Shown here: positions 11,379-24,225 of the stretch, in pieces
Position numbering within the stretch: the stretch's first letter is position 1
Layout of the letters: every line of letters begins with the position of its first letter
Source of the DNA: Gordionus sp. m RMFG-2023
Lineage: Eukaryota > Nematomorpha > Gordioida > Chordodea > Parachordodidae
NCBI RefSeq assembly: GCF_954871325.1
Contig: NC_088776.1
Coordinates: 51,726,569-51,790,568 of the forward strand
Direction of reading: 5' to 3'
DNA: 64,000 nucleotides
Notes under the pieces: generated by a model
Seen by the model: the letters and a program-made list of their open reading frames with translations, nothing else
The model's database searches: none
What the model was told of the DNA's origin: nothing
Program-made: the position numbers and the translations under genes

Positions 11379-12072
11379 ATGAGCAAGGATATCATCAATG
11401 TTTTAGAACCTGAATCCAGGAGGTCATTTCTTGACGATTTGAAAGATGGGCATACATATGCAATTCTAACAGATGCATCTAATAAGGGAAATATTCCCTT
11501 GATCCTCCGCTATTTCAACAAAATTAAGGACGTTTCAATTAAACTATTAAATTTTTTCCCCTCAAATAGTTAAAAATTCAAAGACATAGCTAACCATATA
11601 ATGGTAAAAATAGCAGATTTGGGATTATCAATAAATGCATGTCAGCTTTCTGATCTGATAATGCCTCAGTGAATTTGGAAAAACCCAGAGTGTATTTATA
11701 GAATTAAGACAGCACAATGTTGGTTGTGATTTGCTCCTAATACCCGCCATCGATAGAATTATAAAATTTTATAAACCTTTAAAAAAATATTTCTTTAAAT
11801 ATAGATTATAAAAGCTGTTCTAACATTTTGAAAATTTTTTTCAATAATGAATGGCAGAGGTATATTTAGGAGTGATTTTACATATAGGAAATCTACTACA
11901 TGCTGTTAATGTGCAGTTGCAATCAGAAGAATCTTAACAATAATTCACAAAATTATGCTGCAGATGTGTTCATTTTTACAGTTAAAAATTGACAATAAAT
12001 TTTATGACGCCATTGCTAAAACTATATTAAAATGTTCAAATATTTTAAAAATACCGATAGACATTGATATCT
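11379..12072 (+). pseudogene. hAT transposase fragments, plus-strand copy
   Basis: Open pieces on the plus strand (11379-11573, then broken pieces to about 12072) encode the middle part of a hAT transposase. It has LKDGHTYAILTDASNKGN, then a PAIDRIIKFYKPLKKYF-like segment and HIGNLLHAVN. The same segments occur on the minus strand at 13794-14840. It carries stops and frameshifts and stops short of the C terminus. Confidence 0.7.
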
Positions 12073-12080
12073 TGTTTGAG

Positions 12081-13277
12081 CATAGGCGTAGCCAGGATTT
12101 TCCTAAGGGGGGGGTTAAAAAATTACTGGGGGCTTAGCCCTCAGACCCCCTTTGGGCGGCATTTCGGCCCGCTTTTGACCGGCCTTCGGCCGGTTAACCT
12201 TAGTTTATATATAGTCAAAAAATATTTTTACAAGATAGGAGATTAATTTTAATAAAAAAAATAAGCCTGGAACAAATATGAAATATATTTTAATTAGTTT
12301 ATATAAAATATAATAAAAATTACTTGTATATACATTAATATAAAAACATGGTAATAATTTCCAAACAGGTATAAGAAATTTATTTAGAAAAAGTAAGTAA
12401 GCATATAGTTGATATTCCTCTATTATATAGAATTAGTTACAAAATACTAGGTAAAATTCCATTTTTACAGATATATTTGATAGTTAGAGAATATATTACA
12501 GTTAATATTTTAACAAATTTTACTAATCAATGCTTTTAATAATAAATATAGCAACAATTTTCATTCAATTATTTAACGCCATCTATTTATATTAAAAAAT
12601 TAAAATTAATCTTCATATTATTTATCTCACAATGTTTTTAAAAGATATTTTCTGATGTCCTTATCAATATTTTATATTCTGTAAAATATATAATTCGCTA
12701 TATTGGTAAAAATTACTTGATTGTCATATGATAGTTGATAAAATTAGATATACTGTAAATCTACGACATATAATATTCCACTGTTTGTATTATCCTATAA
12801 TTTTTTATTTAATTTATGATTTAATTTTATCAATAGTTTTATAATTATATTTTACTTTTATTAAGATAAATAAATTAAAATTACTCACTTTATAAAAAAT
12901 TATATTTGATATATTATATTATTTAGTAATTTTTTGGATCTATTATTAATAATTATAATACATTTCACTTTTGTCTTAAGACTTATCTTATATTCCATTT
13001 CTTAAAAAGCATTTTTGGTTCACTTTTTATATATATAAATGCTTTTTTCCAAAAATGTATAAATTATTATGAATATTTTTATAAAAAAATATTAACCTTT
13101 ACATTCTTTCTTTCAAATTATTGTTTAAGTTGTATGCATACATTTTTGGGGGTCAGGGAGTGGGGGAAAGAGTAAGGGGGATATTTTTTAATAGCTTAAC
13201 ATGATATTCACAAAAAGTGATAAATTTCTGAAGGGGGGGGGGATTTCCTCTTGCCCCACCCCCTGGCTACGCCTATG
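12081..13277. mobile_element. CATAGGCGTAGCC-ended hAT MITE, complete ends
   Basis: The ends CATAGGCGTAGCCAGG and CCTGGCTACGCCTATG are perfect inverted repeats. TGTTTGAG duplicates exactly on both sides (12073-12080 and 13278-13285). A GGCCTTCGGCCGG hairpin lies near the left end, with a G-rich run inside each end. It is non-coding. A partial copy lies at 16403-17097 and another fragment at about 15370-15650. Confidence 0.92.
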
Positions 13278-13416
13278 TGTTTGAGGAGATTGTAATGCTC
13301 TCTATTTTTGATTTACAATGTAAAAAATATATTTATTTTACGCGAATGTATAAATAAGATTTTATAAAATATAAAAAAAATATGGAAAATTAAATAGTTA
13401 TAATGTTAATTATATT

Positions 13417-15088
13417 TTATTTGAAATTTAAATAATGGAACATAACATTTACCGTCGTTATTGATATATTTATATCCTGGAATGACATATTATAAATTTG
13501 TTTAACCATTAGCTCGACATCTAATGTTGTTAAAGCAATCCGATTTCTCTCCTTTTTCCAAACAGTCCTCATCAGGCTAAAAATGCGCTCGGATGTGGCA
13601 TTAGAATGAGGTAAGGAGAAGATATAGTCGCCATTTTTTCCAAGCATGGGGATTTATTGTTATTACGAAAAAATTCTACCCATTTCTCCTCAGCTTTTAA
13701 ACCATCTAACTTTAAGTATTCTGGCGAATCATAAAAAATAGAGAGAATTACAATCTCCCTAAACAAGACATCAATGTCTTTCGGTCAATATATTTATTTA
13801 ATTACAAAAACCTCAGTTGATGGTTTCTGTTCCAAGGTCAAAATATTTATACATTTGTAAATAGAGTTATTAAAATCAAATTTTGATTGTAAATATTCTA
13901 AAATTGTCTTGATAAAAATATCTGCTTCATTTAAAAATGTTTTAATTAGAGTATTATTTGAACATTTTAATATAATATTTTTAGTAATAGCGCCATAAAA
14001 TTTATTATCAATTTTTAACTGTAGAGATGAACAGAGCTGTAGCATGATTTTGCGAACCTTTATTAATAAAGAATATTCTGATTGCAACAGAATATTAACT
14101 GCATGAAGTAGATTTCCTACATGTGAAACTAATCCCAAATATGCTTCTCTGCCATTTCATACTCGAAAAAAATTTTTCAAAATTTTTGGACAGCTTTTAA
14201 AATCTTTATTTAAGAAGTATTTTTTAAGGTTTTGTAAAATTTTAAAATTATATCGATGGCAGATATTAATGATAACCACCTGATAGGTACATATCGCAAC
14301 AACTCACACCATTTCAAGTCAGACCACTCCACTAACTCTTTTAGTTGATGAACTAAATTCGTTAAAACATTTCATCACAACTATTTCGACATCTACAGAT
14401 AGTACATTCATTTTATTGCCTTCTTGCAAGAATTATATAGTATATGGCATATACAGCCAATTGGAATTAATTCATTATTGTACTGCCTCAATTCGGTAAA
14501 TACACTTTGATTTTTGCCAAAATTTACAGAGGCATTATCAGTGTAAAAAGCTGACATGCAAATCATTGATAACCTTGAATTAGCTATATTTACCATTATG
14601 TGGTTAGGTACATTGTTAGATTTTTCATAATCCGAGAAAATTTTTTTAACAGTTTTATTGAAATGTTCTTATTCTTATTGAAATAGTGAAGGATCAAGGG
14701 AAATGTTTTAATTTTCCTTCATTAGATGCATCTGCTAGAATTGCATATTAATGCCCATCTTTCAAATCGTCTAGAATTGAATTCTAGGATTCAGGTACTA
14801 AAACACTTGTGATAGCCTTGCTCATTTTTGTTCTACCACAAGTAAGATTTGCACTTATATTGGAGTCTTTAAATATCATGGGAAAGATTCGACCCACATT
14901 GTGATGATATAGCTCTGCAAATGTTGAACTACATGTTGGTTGTATACGATTTCCGCAACTGTAGTTGCATCTGTATTATTTATTATTTTTGGAGAATATT
15001 TTTGTATTGAAATCGATGTTGATATACTCCCCTGTAAATTTATATGAATGAAATGATGTTGATTTATTATTGGATAAAAATAATACAT
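13417..15088 (-). pseudogene. hAT transposase, minus-strand copy, broken
   Basis: Successive open pieces on the minus strand (15088-14876, 14596-14408, 14138-13794, 13766-13572, 13647-13417) follow a hAT transposase in order. Recognisable are KWCELLRYVPI near 14290-14325, HVGNLLHAVN near 14100, and the C-terminal dimerisation segment SNATSERIFSLMRTVWKKER at 13560-13610. It is interrupted by frameshifts and stops, so it is inactive. Confidence 0.8.
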
Positions 15089-15361
15089 GATAGAAAAAAT
15101 TTATAAACTGGACATATTTTTCAAATAAATATTCAAAATTTATTTTAAAAATATAAAAATAATCAATTACTGTCTCTCAAAATTATTATTTATATTTTAA
15201 AAACGTTAAAATACTAAAAAAAAAATGCGGGAGAAATTAAAAAGTTGCGGTAGATTTTTGCGGAGATTTCCAATTGCGGTAGTTTTGCGGGAGATAAATG
15301 TCTGCGTGTAAACAAAAATTGCGGGAGTCTCTCGCTGATGGGAGGAGACATGGCAACCCTG

Positions 15362-16402
15362 AAAAAATATTTTCAAGATCCAAATAAGTATAAGATATTT
15401 CTTTATAAAAAGTAAGTAGACATAGAGTTTATAATCCTCTACTATATACAGTTCTTTATAAAATGTTAGATATAGACGTATTTGATAATTATATAATATA
15501 TTACAGTTAATATTATAATAAATTTTACTAATAAATGGTTTTGATAATAAATATAGTAACAATTTGCATTCAAGTATTTAACGCCATCTATTTAGCTATA
15601 AATAATTTTAAAAATTTAACATTTTATTATTCATCATACGTAATAATTTGAAATCTCTTTTTTTACGTGTTTTTAGGAAAGTTATTTTATTCTTTTTCGA
15701 AAAACAGTTTTGAGTTAAATTTTTATTACAAGTATATTTTTGATATTATTACAAATTACTATTATTTTAAGATATAATATACCAACTAGAGGTGGTGCGA
15801 CAATATATAAAATCTTAATTGTTTCATCATATCATTCTGGTCCTAATTTTATGGTTAGAAAATGTTTCATTTCTAATATGGCATTGCCGTGTAAATAACT
15901 CCAGGCTTCAATATATTTGCTTAATTATTTCTTCCAAAGATTTTAGTGTTTATATTTTATCAATTTATCCTACATAATAAATTCTGATATTAGTTTACAT
16001 CGTGAACGTCATGGCTATTATTGTAAATTAACCAGCATCTATTATTTGTGTTGCTATGTAATTTAAGATTATTACTACAACGGCTGAGAGCCTATGATTG
16101 CATATTTTAGATAAACAATAATGGTCAACTGTGTAGTCGTTTTTATATCATTTAAAATGAAAGATAATCTTTTAGAAATTTAATATCTCACAATAATTTT
16201 CTCGATTACTTATCTAGCTTTCATCATGTCATCTAAAAGGAAGCTCTAACCACCATATAGTTTATGATTTGGATTGATCGTTTATACTCTCTTCTTATAA
16301 AAATTGTTGATTTGGTTTATGCCTATAAATTTTTCCTTATTAGTCTATTCTATAAAACATTGTCTAAAATGGTAACAGAGAATTACATTAGTTCATACTT
16401 CA
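15362..16402. other. Fragment of a CATAGGCGTAGCC MITE, then unassigned
   Basis: 15370-15650 matches the interior of the 12081-13277 element (for example TATTTAACGCCATCTATTTA near 15580), without its ends. 15650-16402 shows no gene. A sequence AGAGGTGGTGCGACAA at 15786 resembles hAT ends near 18983 and 27051. Confidence 0.55.
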
Positions 16403-17097
16403 TAGGCGTAGCCAGGATTTTCCTAGGGGGGGGATTAAAAAATTACTGGGGGTTTCGTCGATATTTAAAATTAATCTTCATATTATTCATCCCACAATGT
16501 CTTTGAAAGATATTTTCTGATGTCCTTATCAATATTTTATAGTTTTCTGTAAAATATATAATTCGCTATATTGGTAAAAATTACTTGATTGTCATATGAT
16601 AATTGATAATATTAGATATACTGTAAATCTACGACATATAATATTCAACTGTTTGTATTGTGCTTTAATTTTTTTAATTTAATTTTATCAATAGTTTTAT
16701 AATTATATTTTTCTTTTATTAAGATAAATAAATTAAAATTACTCACTTTATAAAAAATTATATTTGATAATTTGATATATTATATTATTTAGTAATTTTA
16801 TGGATCTATTACTAATAATTATAATACATTTCACTTTTGTTTTAAAACTCATCTTTGGTTTATATTCCATTTATTAAAAAACATTTTTGGTTCACTTCTT
16901 ATATATATAAATGCTTTTTTCCAAAAATGTATAAATTATGATGAATAGTTTTATAAAAAAATATCAACTTTTACATTTTTTCTTTCAAATTATTGTTTAA
17001 GATATATGCCTACATTTTTTAAGGGTCAGGGAATGGGGGGAGGGCTAAGGGGGATTTTTTTTCACAAAAAGTGATAAATTTCTGAAGGGGGGGGGGA
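16403..17097. mobile_element. Internally deleted CATAGGCGTAGCC MITE copy
   Basis: The left end CATAGGCGTAGCCAGGATTTT is intact, then sequence jumps to the part matching 12600 onward. It follows that copy to the G run at about 17085-17096, where the right end is missing. Confidence 0.75.
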
Positions 17098-19079
17098 TGA
17101 TAGAATTTGTATTAAAAAATATTATTTTTGGAAATGTCTTGTATTATTGTTTTAATTATTTACGCCAGTTTATTTTTTATGCATATTATACAAAATATTA
17201 AATTCAGAATAATTGTGTGGGGGTATGGGGGGCTTCGCCCCCCATAGTCTTTTTTTTTTAGTTGAGCCCCCTGAGATTGTAAAGGCATATAATTTAATTG
17301 GTTAGGAGGTGGGATTTTAAATTTGAATACCTTTGTGTAAGTCGTAATTAATTACTGTCGATATTAAGAATTGAATGTATAAACCATTGAATTTCGATTT
17401 ATCTATATAAAGTAGTTGTATTGTTCTTAACATCTTCTAGAGTTATATTTGATAAGAATATAGTCATTTGCCCGTTGTATTGCGTTTAAAGAATTTTTGG
17501 ATATTGAACTTTCATTTGAGGTATCGCTCTTTTACACGAAATAATGTTTTAAAAGATCTCTTCCAATAAAAGATGGGGTGAATGCTAGGATTCCTTTTAA
17601 GAGGACCATAGAAATCTTAGAAACATGATTACAAATATTTATGGATCGTTGATTTTAGGGAAGCTATATATGAAGGATATGTTACATTCAGAGTGATTTT
17701 TCCCGCTTTCCGATATTTTATTAAAGAGGGCTAATAGGAAGAAAAATATTGTTACGGTTGCTATTTTTCGATATCTTGCTGCGATGTTGTCAAGACTCGG
17801 ATTCTGTCTTCGGATAGTTTTCTGACTACTTGATTTTCATCAATCTAGAAATCAGACAAGGGTGGGGCAGGGTTTATGTTCATCCCTGTGGGTAGATCTG
17901 CCTTCCTTACCATCATATAACCTGATTTGTTTTTATCGTCGACATTTTGGCTTACTTATTACATGTCTCACACTTCATGCTTATCATTTATTCCTGGCAA
18001 TCTTTTATCCGAATATTATCATCCTTATTATTCCCTTATGACCAGCGGGTATATCATCTTTAAAGTCTTTTGCGAACCACTTTTTGTTTTTCTTACAATA
18101 TAATCAGCTTCCAGACAATTCCTTCTCCAACCTTTTATACTCTCAACTTACTGCCTTGTATAACATTTGCAATTTTTTTTATAATTAGGTTGTTTTATCT
18201 TTATCATATTATTCTCTTTAATTTTCCTATATTTGGCCTCTACATCAAACCTTCCTAACATGATTATTGTGGTATTTATTGATATAAAATTTGAGAAAAG
18301 TATAAAAAGATGCTTTAACCTTTATAATATTATCTTTATATATTCCTCGAAAGTATATTTAAGATAATCAATCATTTACAATAAATTGCATCTTTAAACC
18401 AAAATAACAAAATACAATTTATTTAAAGTTACAATTATTCACTTTTATTACTTAGAGTATAACATAATATCTTTATACTCTTTTTAATACAGCCTAACAA
18501 TGGTTTATGAACCTCCCATATCATAAATTCTTACCCTAAACATTCTCCCATTTGACTAAACATTATAGCCTCATTTTTTATCACTGAATAATTTTCCCTT
18601 AAAAGTTGTAATCTCTCCGAAAAATAGATGAATGACCACCAATCATCTACAACTTATAATAAGGCATTTCCTATTCTTTTATCGATCTATTGACTTACCA
18701 ATCCTACCTTCCATTTAGACTCTATTTCATTTCTGAAAGATAACTCACCTTTTTTGGGAATGTCCTTTACAATGGAATCCACATTCACTCAATTGTAATT
18801 GAAATATCTGTCTTGTTAAAGGATGTAGATTAATCGAATTCCTTAAACTAATACTTTCTCCTTCCGAATAATATTCACAATGTATTTACTTGAGCCTAAC
18901 AACCTAGCCTAATCTAAGCCCCTATCCCTGTATTCCTAAGTCATCATGTCCCCCACATTTTGAATTTTTGGAGCTTATTCCCATTCATGTGGCGACTTAT
19001 AAAAATATCCAAGGAATGAAATTCATGAAAATGAACCTAATCAAATTTTAATTATTTGTAAAAAAAATTAGAAGATATT
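17098..19079. other. Unassigned; hAT-like palindrome and a C-rich stretch
   Basis: A palindromic GGGGGGCTTCGCCCCCC lies near 17226-17246 with GAGCCCCCTGAG nearby, like the ends at 6486. From about 17450 to 19000 the plus strand is richer in C and T than the surroundings, but no frame stays open and I recognise no protein. Confidence 0.35.
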
Positions 19080-19570
19080 ATTTTTTTCTCTAAAGTTTTT
19101 TATATATATAAATAACTAATAATATTCAATATATTTTTATTTTGTGAATGATATAATATAATTAGTGTTAATATTTTTTAAAGTACATTCAAGACATGTG
19201 TCCTGAAAGCGATCGTCCTGTAGAACAAGCACTTATAGAAATTATTAATAGCATTTTAAGGAATTTTGTTTTAAATTTATCAAACCATTAAGATTCATAA
19301 TCTTATTTCCAACTTTGAATAGTCCAAAAACTTATCTCTTTGATAAATTATACTATACATTTCAAGCTGAAACATGATTTCAATCAAGTTTGAATCACTA
19401 ATTGCTCCATATTAATAAAATAATCCATTATTGGTTTATTGATATTTTATACTTGTAAATGTATAAACTAAAACTTCATAATAAATTTTTCTATAATATT
19501 CATTAACTGACCCGAAATGATGATGCCTACTTTGATTTTTGAAGACGTTTTTTCTGTCGCTTTAAAGTTG
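19080..19570 (-). repeat. Decayed hAT transposase repeat, copy 1
   Basis: This block is homologous to about 27160-27860, sharing AACATGATTTCAATCAAGTTT and TATAATATTCATTAACTGAC. In the better copy the minus strand encodes a hAT C terminus; here it is more decayed. Confidence 0.6.
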
Positions 19571-20397
19571 TAAATTTAATTCCTTTCCTTTAAATTTACT
19601 TATCTTCAAAATTTATCGAAACTCTTTCTTATCATGTCGTATTGCATAGATCAGAATTTCTATATTATATTTAAAATTTAAAAAATGTAAAAGACTTCGG
19701 ATCAGCATTTAAAATTTAAAGTATTTTATTACAAACCGAGCCCGAAAATTTCTCTGTCCGAGCTCGATGCGAGCATAAATTTTTTATTCCAGCCCGACCC
19801 AATTGAAATTATTTTGGAATTTGAGTTTAAATATTATAATATCTAAATAAAATTAAAAATTATTTACATTTTGGTACCTTAAATAAAAGTATATTTAATC
19901 CCAATAAATAGACTATTATCAATATGGGAAATGGAAATTACGTAAATAAATGAATGCCATGTACTTTTATTATAGAATTATTATAAAAAATTCATCGACC
20001 AAATCTATATATTGCAAACAATCATACACATTGTTTTCCAAAAAAAACTTTCTGCTATTTTTTAGGGGGGTGGGTAAAGGTTTTTGAAGGGGGTTGGCAT
20101 CCAGTAAAAATTCTGTCATTTAGACGCTGGCCATGTGCAAGATTAAAAATAACTTGTGATTCAGATTGGATTGACATTTTGCTGAAACAAAATAATTATT
20201 GAGCATATTTCCAACATTTAATTTTCGAACCGGGGGGTTATCTCTTATAACCCGACTAAAGTCCTAGTCTGAGAAAAAAGTCTTTAGTGTCCGAACCCCA
20301 CCATGGCTCTAGTCGGGCATTGAGCCGTCCGTGCAGACATCTAGGCACAGTTGGACAAATTTTTTCCTCAGGCCATAAATTTCAGTCGCATTCATGA
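19571..20397. other. GC-richer hAT end fragments
   Basis: The stretches GAGCCCGAAAATTT near 19738 and AGCCCGACCCAATTG near 19792, and a block ending GTGCAGACATCTAGG near 20333, resemble the TGCAGATCTCTA ends seen at 508-1474 and 44925-45265. I could not pair them with a target duplication. Confidence 0.4.
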
Positions 20398-20405
20398 CTT
20401 TAACC

Positions 20406-21748
20406 CAGGGTTGTGCATCTGACCGGTCAAATAAGATTCGGTCAATTGATCGATATTTGGCCGGTCAAATATGGTCAAATTCAAATAAATGTTTTTTAAG
20501 ACAATATTAATTCTATTTTATATATAATAGTAAAAAATGTATGTATATTAAATTATTTTCTAAATTCTATAATGAATGTTTCGCTCTTTATGGCAGAGCC
20601 TTGTTCTAATTTATATTCAATCTTATCATTTTCTTTAAAAATTTTTAATCAATCTTAGGTTATGATATACACCTACCAATTTTCTGGTTGTCGAGATCTT
20701 CAATCGAATTTCTTAGACACTTCTCTTAATATTCAATGTGAACAAAGCCCATTCCAACAACTTGAGCCCGAAATCTGATTATTTTTTATGAAAGTTACTG
20801 GTTTCCACATATTTTGGCATTAAATACTCCGCTTTTACTTCTGAAAATTATGATTTCACTTAAAATATTTTGATGATCATCTCTTTATGAAACGACTAAT
20901 TTTTGTATTATGTCATATGCTTTATCAAACTAAAGTAAGATGCTCCCCTTATATTGGGAATCCAATAAATAATCAGCAGTGCAGTGACAGCACATGTATT
21001 TAAATTGTTTTCTTTTTCAACTTATCTTTAATATTTTTTATTTAGGTTGGTAAATTATAAAATCATGGACATGATTGTATTATGTGTTTTCTAAATTAAG
21101 CCTCTCGTTTTTTACGTAAGTCAAGGTCCATAAGATAGCTAAATGTTTATGAATAGTTTATAATTTTAATTTTTTTGTCCAAAATTGATAATTTTTCACG
21201 AACAAATATCCAACTTCTTCAACAGCTGCTTTCAGTGCTTTCTTGCATATTTATATTTGCTCATTACATTTTATTTATGATACCCATCTTGCTTGGATAA
21301 TTGTACATAATGTAATATAATGGCAATTAGTAATTTTCTCAAACCATGCTTAAATAAAATTTTTATATTTAAATCCAATCAAATTAATAATGAGAAAAAT
21401 TCTTTTTTTATATTTTAAATTGAAATTCTTATATTTTAATAAGAAAATTTTATATTTTTATATAAAAATTAAATCGATGCCTTGATGATACAAATATATT
21501 TTAAAATAATTTGTAAACAAATCAGATTGATAAATATGCTTTAAATACATATTAGTTCATTATATAAATATAGTTATTCACCAATGACATTTTAGAGTAC
21601 TTGACCGTATTTGAATAGGTCAAATACTCCTTCTGCGAATTGACCAGGTCAAATACTCCTTCTGCCAATTGACCAGGTCAAATACTCCTTCTGCCAATTG
21701 ACCGGTCAATTGACAGAATTTTACCGGTCAATTGACCTGCCAACCCTG
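20406..21748. mobile_element. hAT element with GACCGGTCAA palindrome repeats
   Basis: The ends are CAGGGTTGTGCATC and TGCCAACCCTG. They are flanked by CTTTAACC (20398-20405) and CTTTAACT (21749-21756), an 8-bp duplication with one mismatch. Variants of GACCGGTCAA recur near both ends. A 32-bp unit containing CAATTGACCAGGTCAAATAC is repeated about three times at 21600-21700. I see no coding frame, so it is non-autonomous. Confidence 0.85.
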
Positions 21749-21756
21749 CTTTAACT

Positions 21757-24225
21757 ATAGCTCCGGTATCATAGCAGGTTTATTATTTTTTCATTAAAAT
21801 TTACAGTTACTTTAGAGCATTTTTTTATTTAATCTTCTACACCACAAAATTTAAAAAATAAATATATATGAATAATTTTTTCAAAATAATGATTATAAAT
21901 TGAAATTTTAAAAAGGGCAAATCCAATTAAAATATAATCTGGTACCAAAACGTTCAAAAAGTTTGCTTGAAATCCTTTAGTAAAAATAATACATGGCAAA
22001 AAAGACACCTAAACGCCCCCCCCCGCCCACTCTTTCACAAAAAATCCTTGATATATGCTTATGCATGCATACAATCTAATATTGATGGAAGAATAACAAT
22101 ACGATAAAAGTAACATTTCTGAATTTTTTTTTCTGTAAAGTCTCATTAGGAGTATCAAGGTCTTTCTAAGCGGAGTGGGGGGGGGGTTTGGGTGAATACT
22201 TATTTCACTATAAATTTAACTGGATAGTTACAGTTGAAAGCTTTTGACCCGATTACATTAAAAAAAAACAAAATTGGGTTTTACACTTCTTCTTTTTTTA
22301 TCTCAATAATTTCAATTATAAATTTACATTTAAAATTTTTTTGTAAGGGGTGGGGGGTGACGGGAGGGGAAAAAGGAATAATTTTTCACTGACTTAAAAT
22401 AATAACTATAAACCAGCAAATTTTGCTAAGGTTAGGAGGGGGAATTTGTTCGCTTGCCTCTCTCTTACGCCAATGAAAATTTAAAACTTAATTTCCATCA
22501 TTAAAACTTGTAAATTATCATTATAAACCAAACTAATAAACTAGTATAATATTTTAAATATGTTTTATAATTATTACAGGTTTGAAATGATAGCATATGA
22601 GGTAAAATTATATAAAATAAATGGTATAATAATAAAATGCATTCAAATATAAAATTCCTGAGACAGGCTTATTTTTTAATTTTATACTATTTAATATATA
22701 TTGGAGCCAAATATGGCTCATTATATTTTTTGGGCTAATTTGCGACATTTAAGTTCCCTAAAATTGCCGAAATATCTAAGAGATTCTTGTATGATCTTTT
22801 GTAAGTTTCAAATGTATTTTGAAACTTTTTCTAAGGATATGACAAATGTGCAAATTACATGAATAATTTCCGGGAATTTTAAATTTCTCTAGAATAATCC
22901 TGAATTCCCATTATTCCAGGGCCCTAACTGGAATTTTTTGTTAAGATGGGGAAGCTTTTAATCGGATTCTACCGAAAGTTGAATATTTGAAAATTTTTTT
23001 CATTTTTATGATTAACAAAGAGATTAGAATATAAATTGAGTATAATAAATAAAATATAAATAATTGATAGTATAAATGACTAGATTCAGCCATCTTAATC
23101 ATATTTGTAATATTAAGCATAACTTTAACGATAATTTATTCAATATTAAGGATATTTTATATAATAAGGTAAATGGATGTATGATTATTTTTTTAAACTC
23201 AAAATCTGCACTTATTTCGTTGGGGGGGGGGGGGGGTCAAATAAATTTACGGTGGTGTACGGACCTAAATGCTTTATGTCATAATATTGTTTATTATAAA
23301 AAGTTACCAATTTGTGTTAGAAGATATTTATAGTCTTTTAATTTATAATATAATGTTGAGATATAAATAAATTATCTCTATCTAAACAGCTTTCGTATCT
23401 GATTGAATGATTAATCATATATATAATAAAAACACATGATTAATTTTATCCATAAAACCTGTTCGCTCTTAATAAAGACCCAGTATAACTATTTTTATAC
23501 AACGATTATTGATCTATTTATTCCTGTCGTCTTCTTTTATATAGTCTATTTTTAAAAAAATCTATGCATAGGTTATACTACTACTACTAGATACCATAAG
23601 CACATAAAAATGTATTCAAATGCAAATTGCTATTGTTTAAAAATAAATGTTTAAATATTGTGAACTACCTTTCCAGCGGCAGTTTTTCTTTCTTAATATA
23701 TTCGAATATTTGCGCATTCATGATGAATTATTTATAATTTCAACATTAGTAATAATATCTGATTGAATTCCACCACTCCCTCCCCCCTTTCCCACAATAA
23801 AATAATTATTACTTCTAATAATAAAAAAAGAATTTATATCATCTTAAACTTGATATTATATTACTATATTTAACTTTTCAAAAAATAGAAATTCGACAGC
23901 CAATTCGTTTATAAAAATAGTGAAATTCAAATGTCGTAATTTAAAAAAATAAAAGTATATTGTTAGAGAAATAATTAAAATTTGATATTTGAATTATTTT
24001 TGTGTACGATGACTTTCTCATTAACCGCGAAAGTTAAGTAAATATAAAAATTATTCTTTACACATTTTATAAATAAATTAATATTTTCAATAATTTAATT
24101 TGCCAAATAAATATGGGTATATATATATATGAGAAATAACTAAGTGCAAAATATTTGGTTTTTTTAAAAAAATATAATTTTTTCATATATTTTTTATAAT
24201 AATTTACCGATTTCTTGCCCTCTTC
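21757..24225. other. AT-rich region with homopolymer-bearing repeat ends
   Basis: No gene is seen. Poly-C/G runs occur at about 22017-22025, 22180-22190 and 23222-23236 (a G run of about 15). TCTCTTACGCCAATG at about 22460-22480 looks like the right end of a CGTAGCC-type hAT, whose left end may be the poly-C near 22010. The open frame at 23076-23333 runs through the G tract and has no family resemblance. Confidence 0.4.

Larger units (their letters stand above)
10674..15361. mobile_element. Inverted composite of two hAT transposon copies
   Basis: The outer ends CAGGGTTGCCAGGTC and GACATGGCAACCCTG are inverted repeats, with GCGGGAGAAAT/GCGGTAG motifs inside both. The right half encodes transposase on the minus strand and the left half on the plus strand, so two copies of one element face each other. 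For example GTAGAACAAAAATGAGCAAGG occurs near 11370 on plus and near 14835 on minus. The two sides have no matching 8-bp duplication (ATTATCTT against AAAAAATA), so this is a rearranged pair and not one clean insertion. A separate MITE (12081-13277) interrupts it. Confidence 0.75.

Noticed and set aside
10666-15369. Single clean hAT insertion at 10674-15361
   Set aside because: The flanking octamers do not match and the transposase pieces run in both directions, so I call it a rearranged inverted pair.
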